A stretch of 6,427 nucleotides of DNA from WHSW01 sp035296705 (lineage in GTDB: Bacteria; Actinomycetota; Thermoleophilia; Solirubrobacterales; 70-9). The notes under the pieces were generated by a model. The model worked only from the letters and a program-made list of their open reading frames with translations, was not told the origin of the DNA and did not search any database. Both the position numbers and the translations under genes were made by a program. Shown here piece after piece: positions 6,225 through 6,427 of this stretch (within the stretch, counting starts at the first letter, position 1; each line of letters starts with the position of its first letter). The stretch covers positions 1-6,427 of the forward strand of contig DATHAL010000025.1 in assembly GCA_035296705.1 (NCBI GenBank), written 5' to 3'.

Positions 6225-6427
6225 TGGCCGGGCTGTTCATCGACGTCGAGGTCGACGACTCGATCCGCGACGACGCCGACCTCGCTCGGCGGCTCGAGGA
6301 GGCGTGCCCGGTCGACATCTACGCGAGCGCGGACGGGCGCGTCGAGGTCGTCGAGGACAACCTCGACGAGTGCGTCCTGTGCGAGCTGTGCGTACGGGCG
6401 GCGCTGGCGGGGACGCTCGCCGTCAAG
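6224..6427 (+). CDS. FixX-like small ferredoxin, 3' end outside the window
   Basis: The first 68 codons are present, with no stop before the window ends. The start ATG shares its A with the TGA of the ligase alpha gene. Four cysteines are visible: Cys 28 in ACPVDIY, followed by Pro, and Cys 50, 53 and 56 in ECVLCELCV. A CP motif plus CxxCxxC is a complete ligand set for one [4Fe-4S] cluster, and the order CP first then CxxCxxC is that of FixX-type ferredoxins, in which half of a dicluster ferredoxin has been lost. The predicted role is one-electron transfer in the cytoplasm. The partner is unknown; an oxidoreductase encoded just beyond the window would be the obvious candidate. The protein is acidic overall, as is usual for ferredoxins. 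It could instead be the ferredoxin-like N-terminal domain of a larger protein, since the C-terminus is missing. Confidence 0.7.
   Translation, partial: MAGLFIDVEVDDSIRDDADLARRLEEACPVDIYASADGRVEVVEDNLDECVLCELCVRAALAGTLAVK

Overview
The window is a GC-rich bacterial fragment (strong G/C preference at third codon positions, GTG as well as ATG starts, tightly overlapping operon genes). Codon style and gene content suggest an actinobacterium, possibly of the Thermoleophilia type, but this is inference and no phylogenetic marker gene is present.

The window divides into two parts. The left third (1 to about 2170) carries two recognisable genes with interrupted reading frames. A MurF-like Mur-family ligase on the + strand has its P-loop in one frame and its middle and C-terminal domains in another, so a one-base shift lies between about 412 and 430. 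A small acylphosphatase on the - strand is split by a one-base shift at about 1726-1730. The two converge on a hairpin at 1465-1494. The stretch from 1774 to 2170 holds no gene I can support.

The right part (2171-6427) is intact. A single-hotdog MaoC-family hydratase (- strand) is transcribed divergently from a + strand operon: a malyl-CoA/citramalyl-CoA lyase of the long (Chloroflexus/Rhodobacter MCL) type, the beta and alpha subunits of an unusual succinyl-CoA-synthetase-like ADP/GDP-forming CoA ligase, and the start of a small FixX-like single-cluster ferredoxin that runs off the end. The last three genes are linked by TGATG one-base stop/start overlaps. The lyase and ligase genes are 33 bases apart with a small hairpin between them.

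The operon reads as a module for CoA thioesters of C4/C5 dicarboxylic acids. The ligase would activate a dicarboxylate (malate, citramalate, itaconate or a relative) at the cost of a nucleoside triphosphate. The lyase would cleave the hydroxyacyl-CoA to acetyl-CoA or propionyl-CoA plus glyoxylate or pyruvate, or run in reverse. The MaoC protein could hydrate the unsaturated CoA ester (mesaconyl-, itaconyl- or similar). The order lyase plus two-subunit ligase resembles the serine-cycle malate thiokinase/malyl-CoA lyase set, but the ligase subunits differ from canonical SucCD and MtkAB in several core motifs, so the substrate is open. The most interesting features are this divergent ligase, its coupling to a ferredoxin, and the two frame-broken genes side by side.
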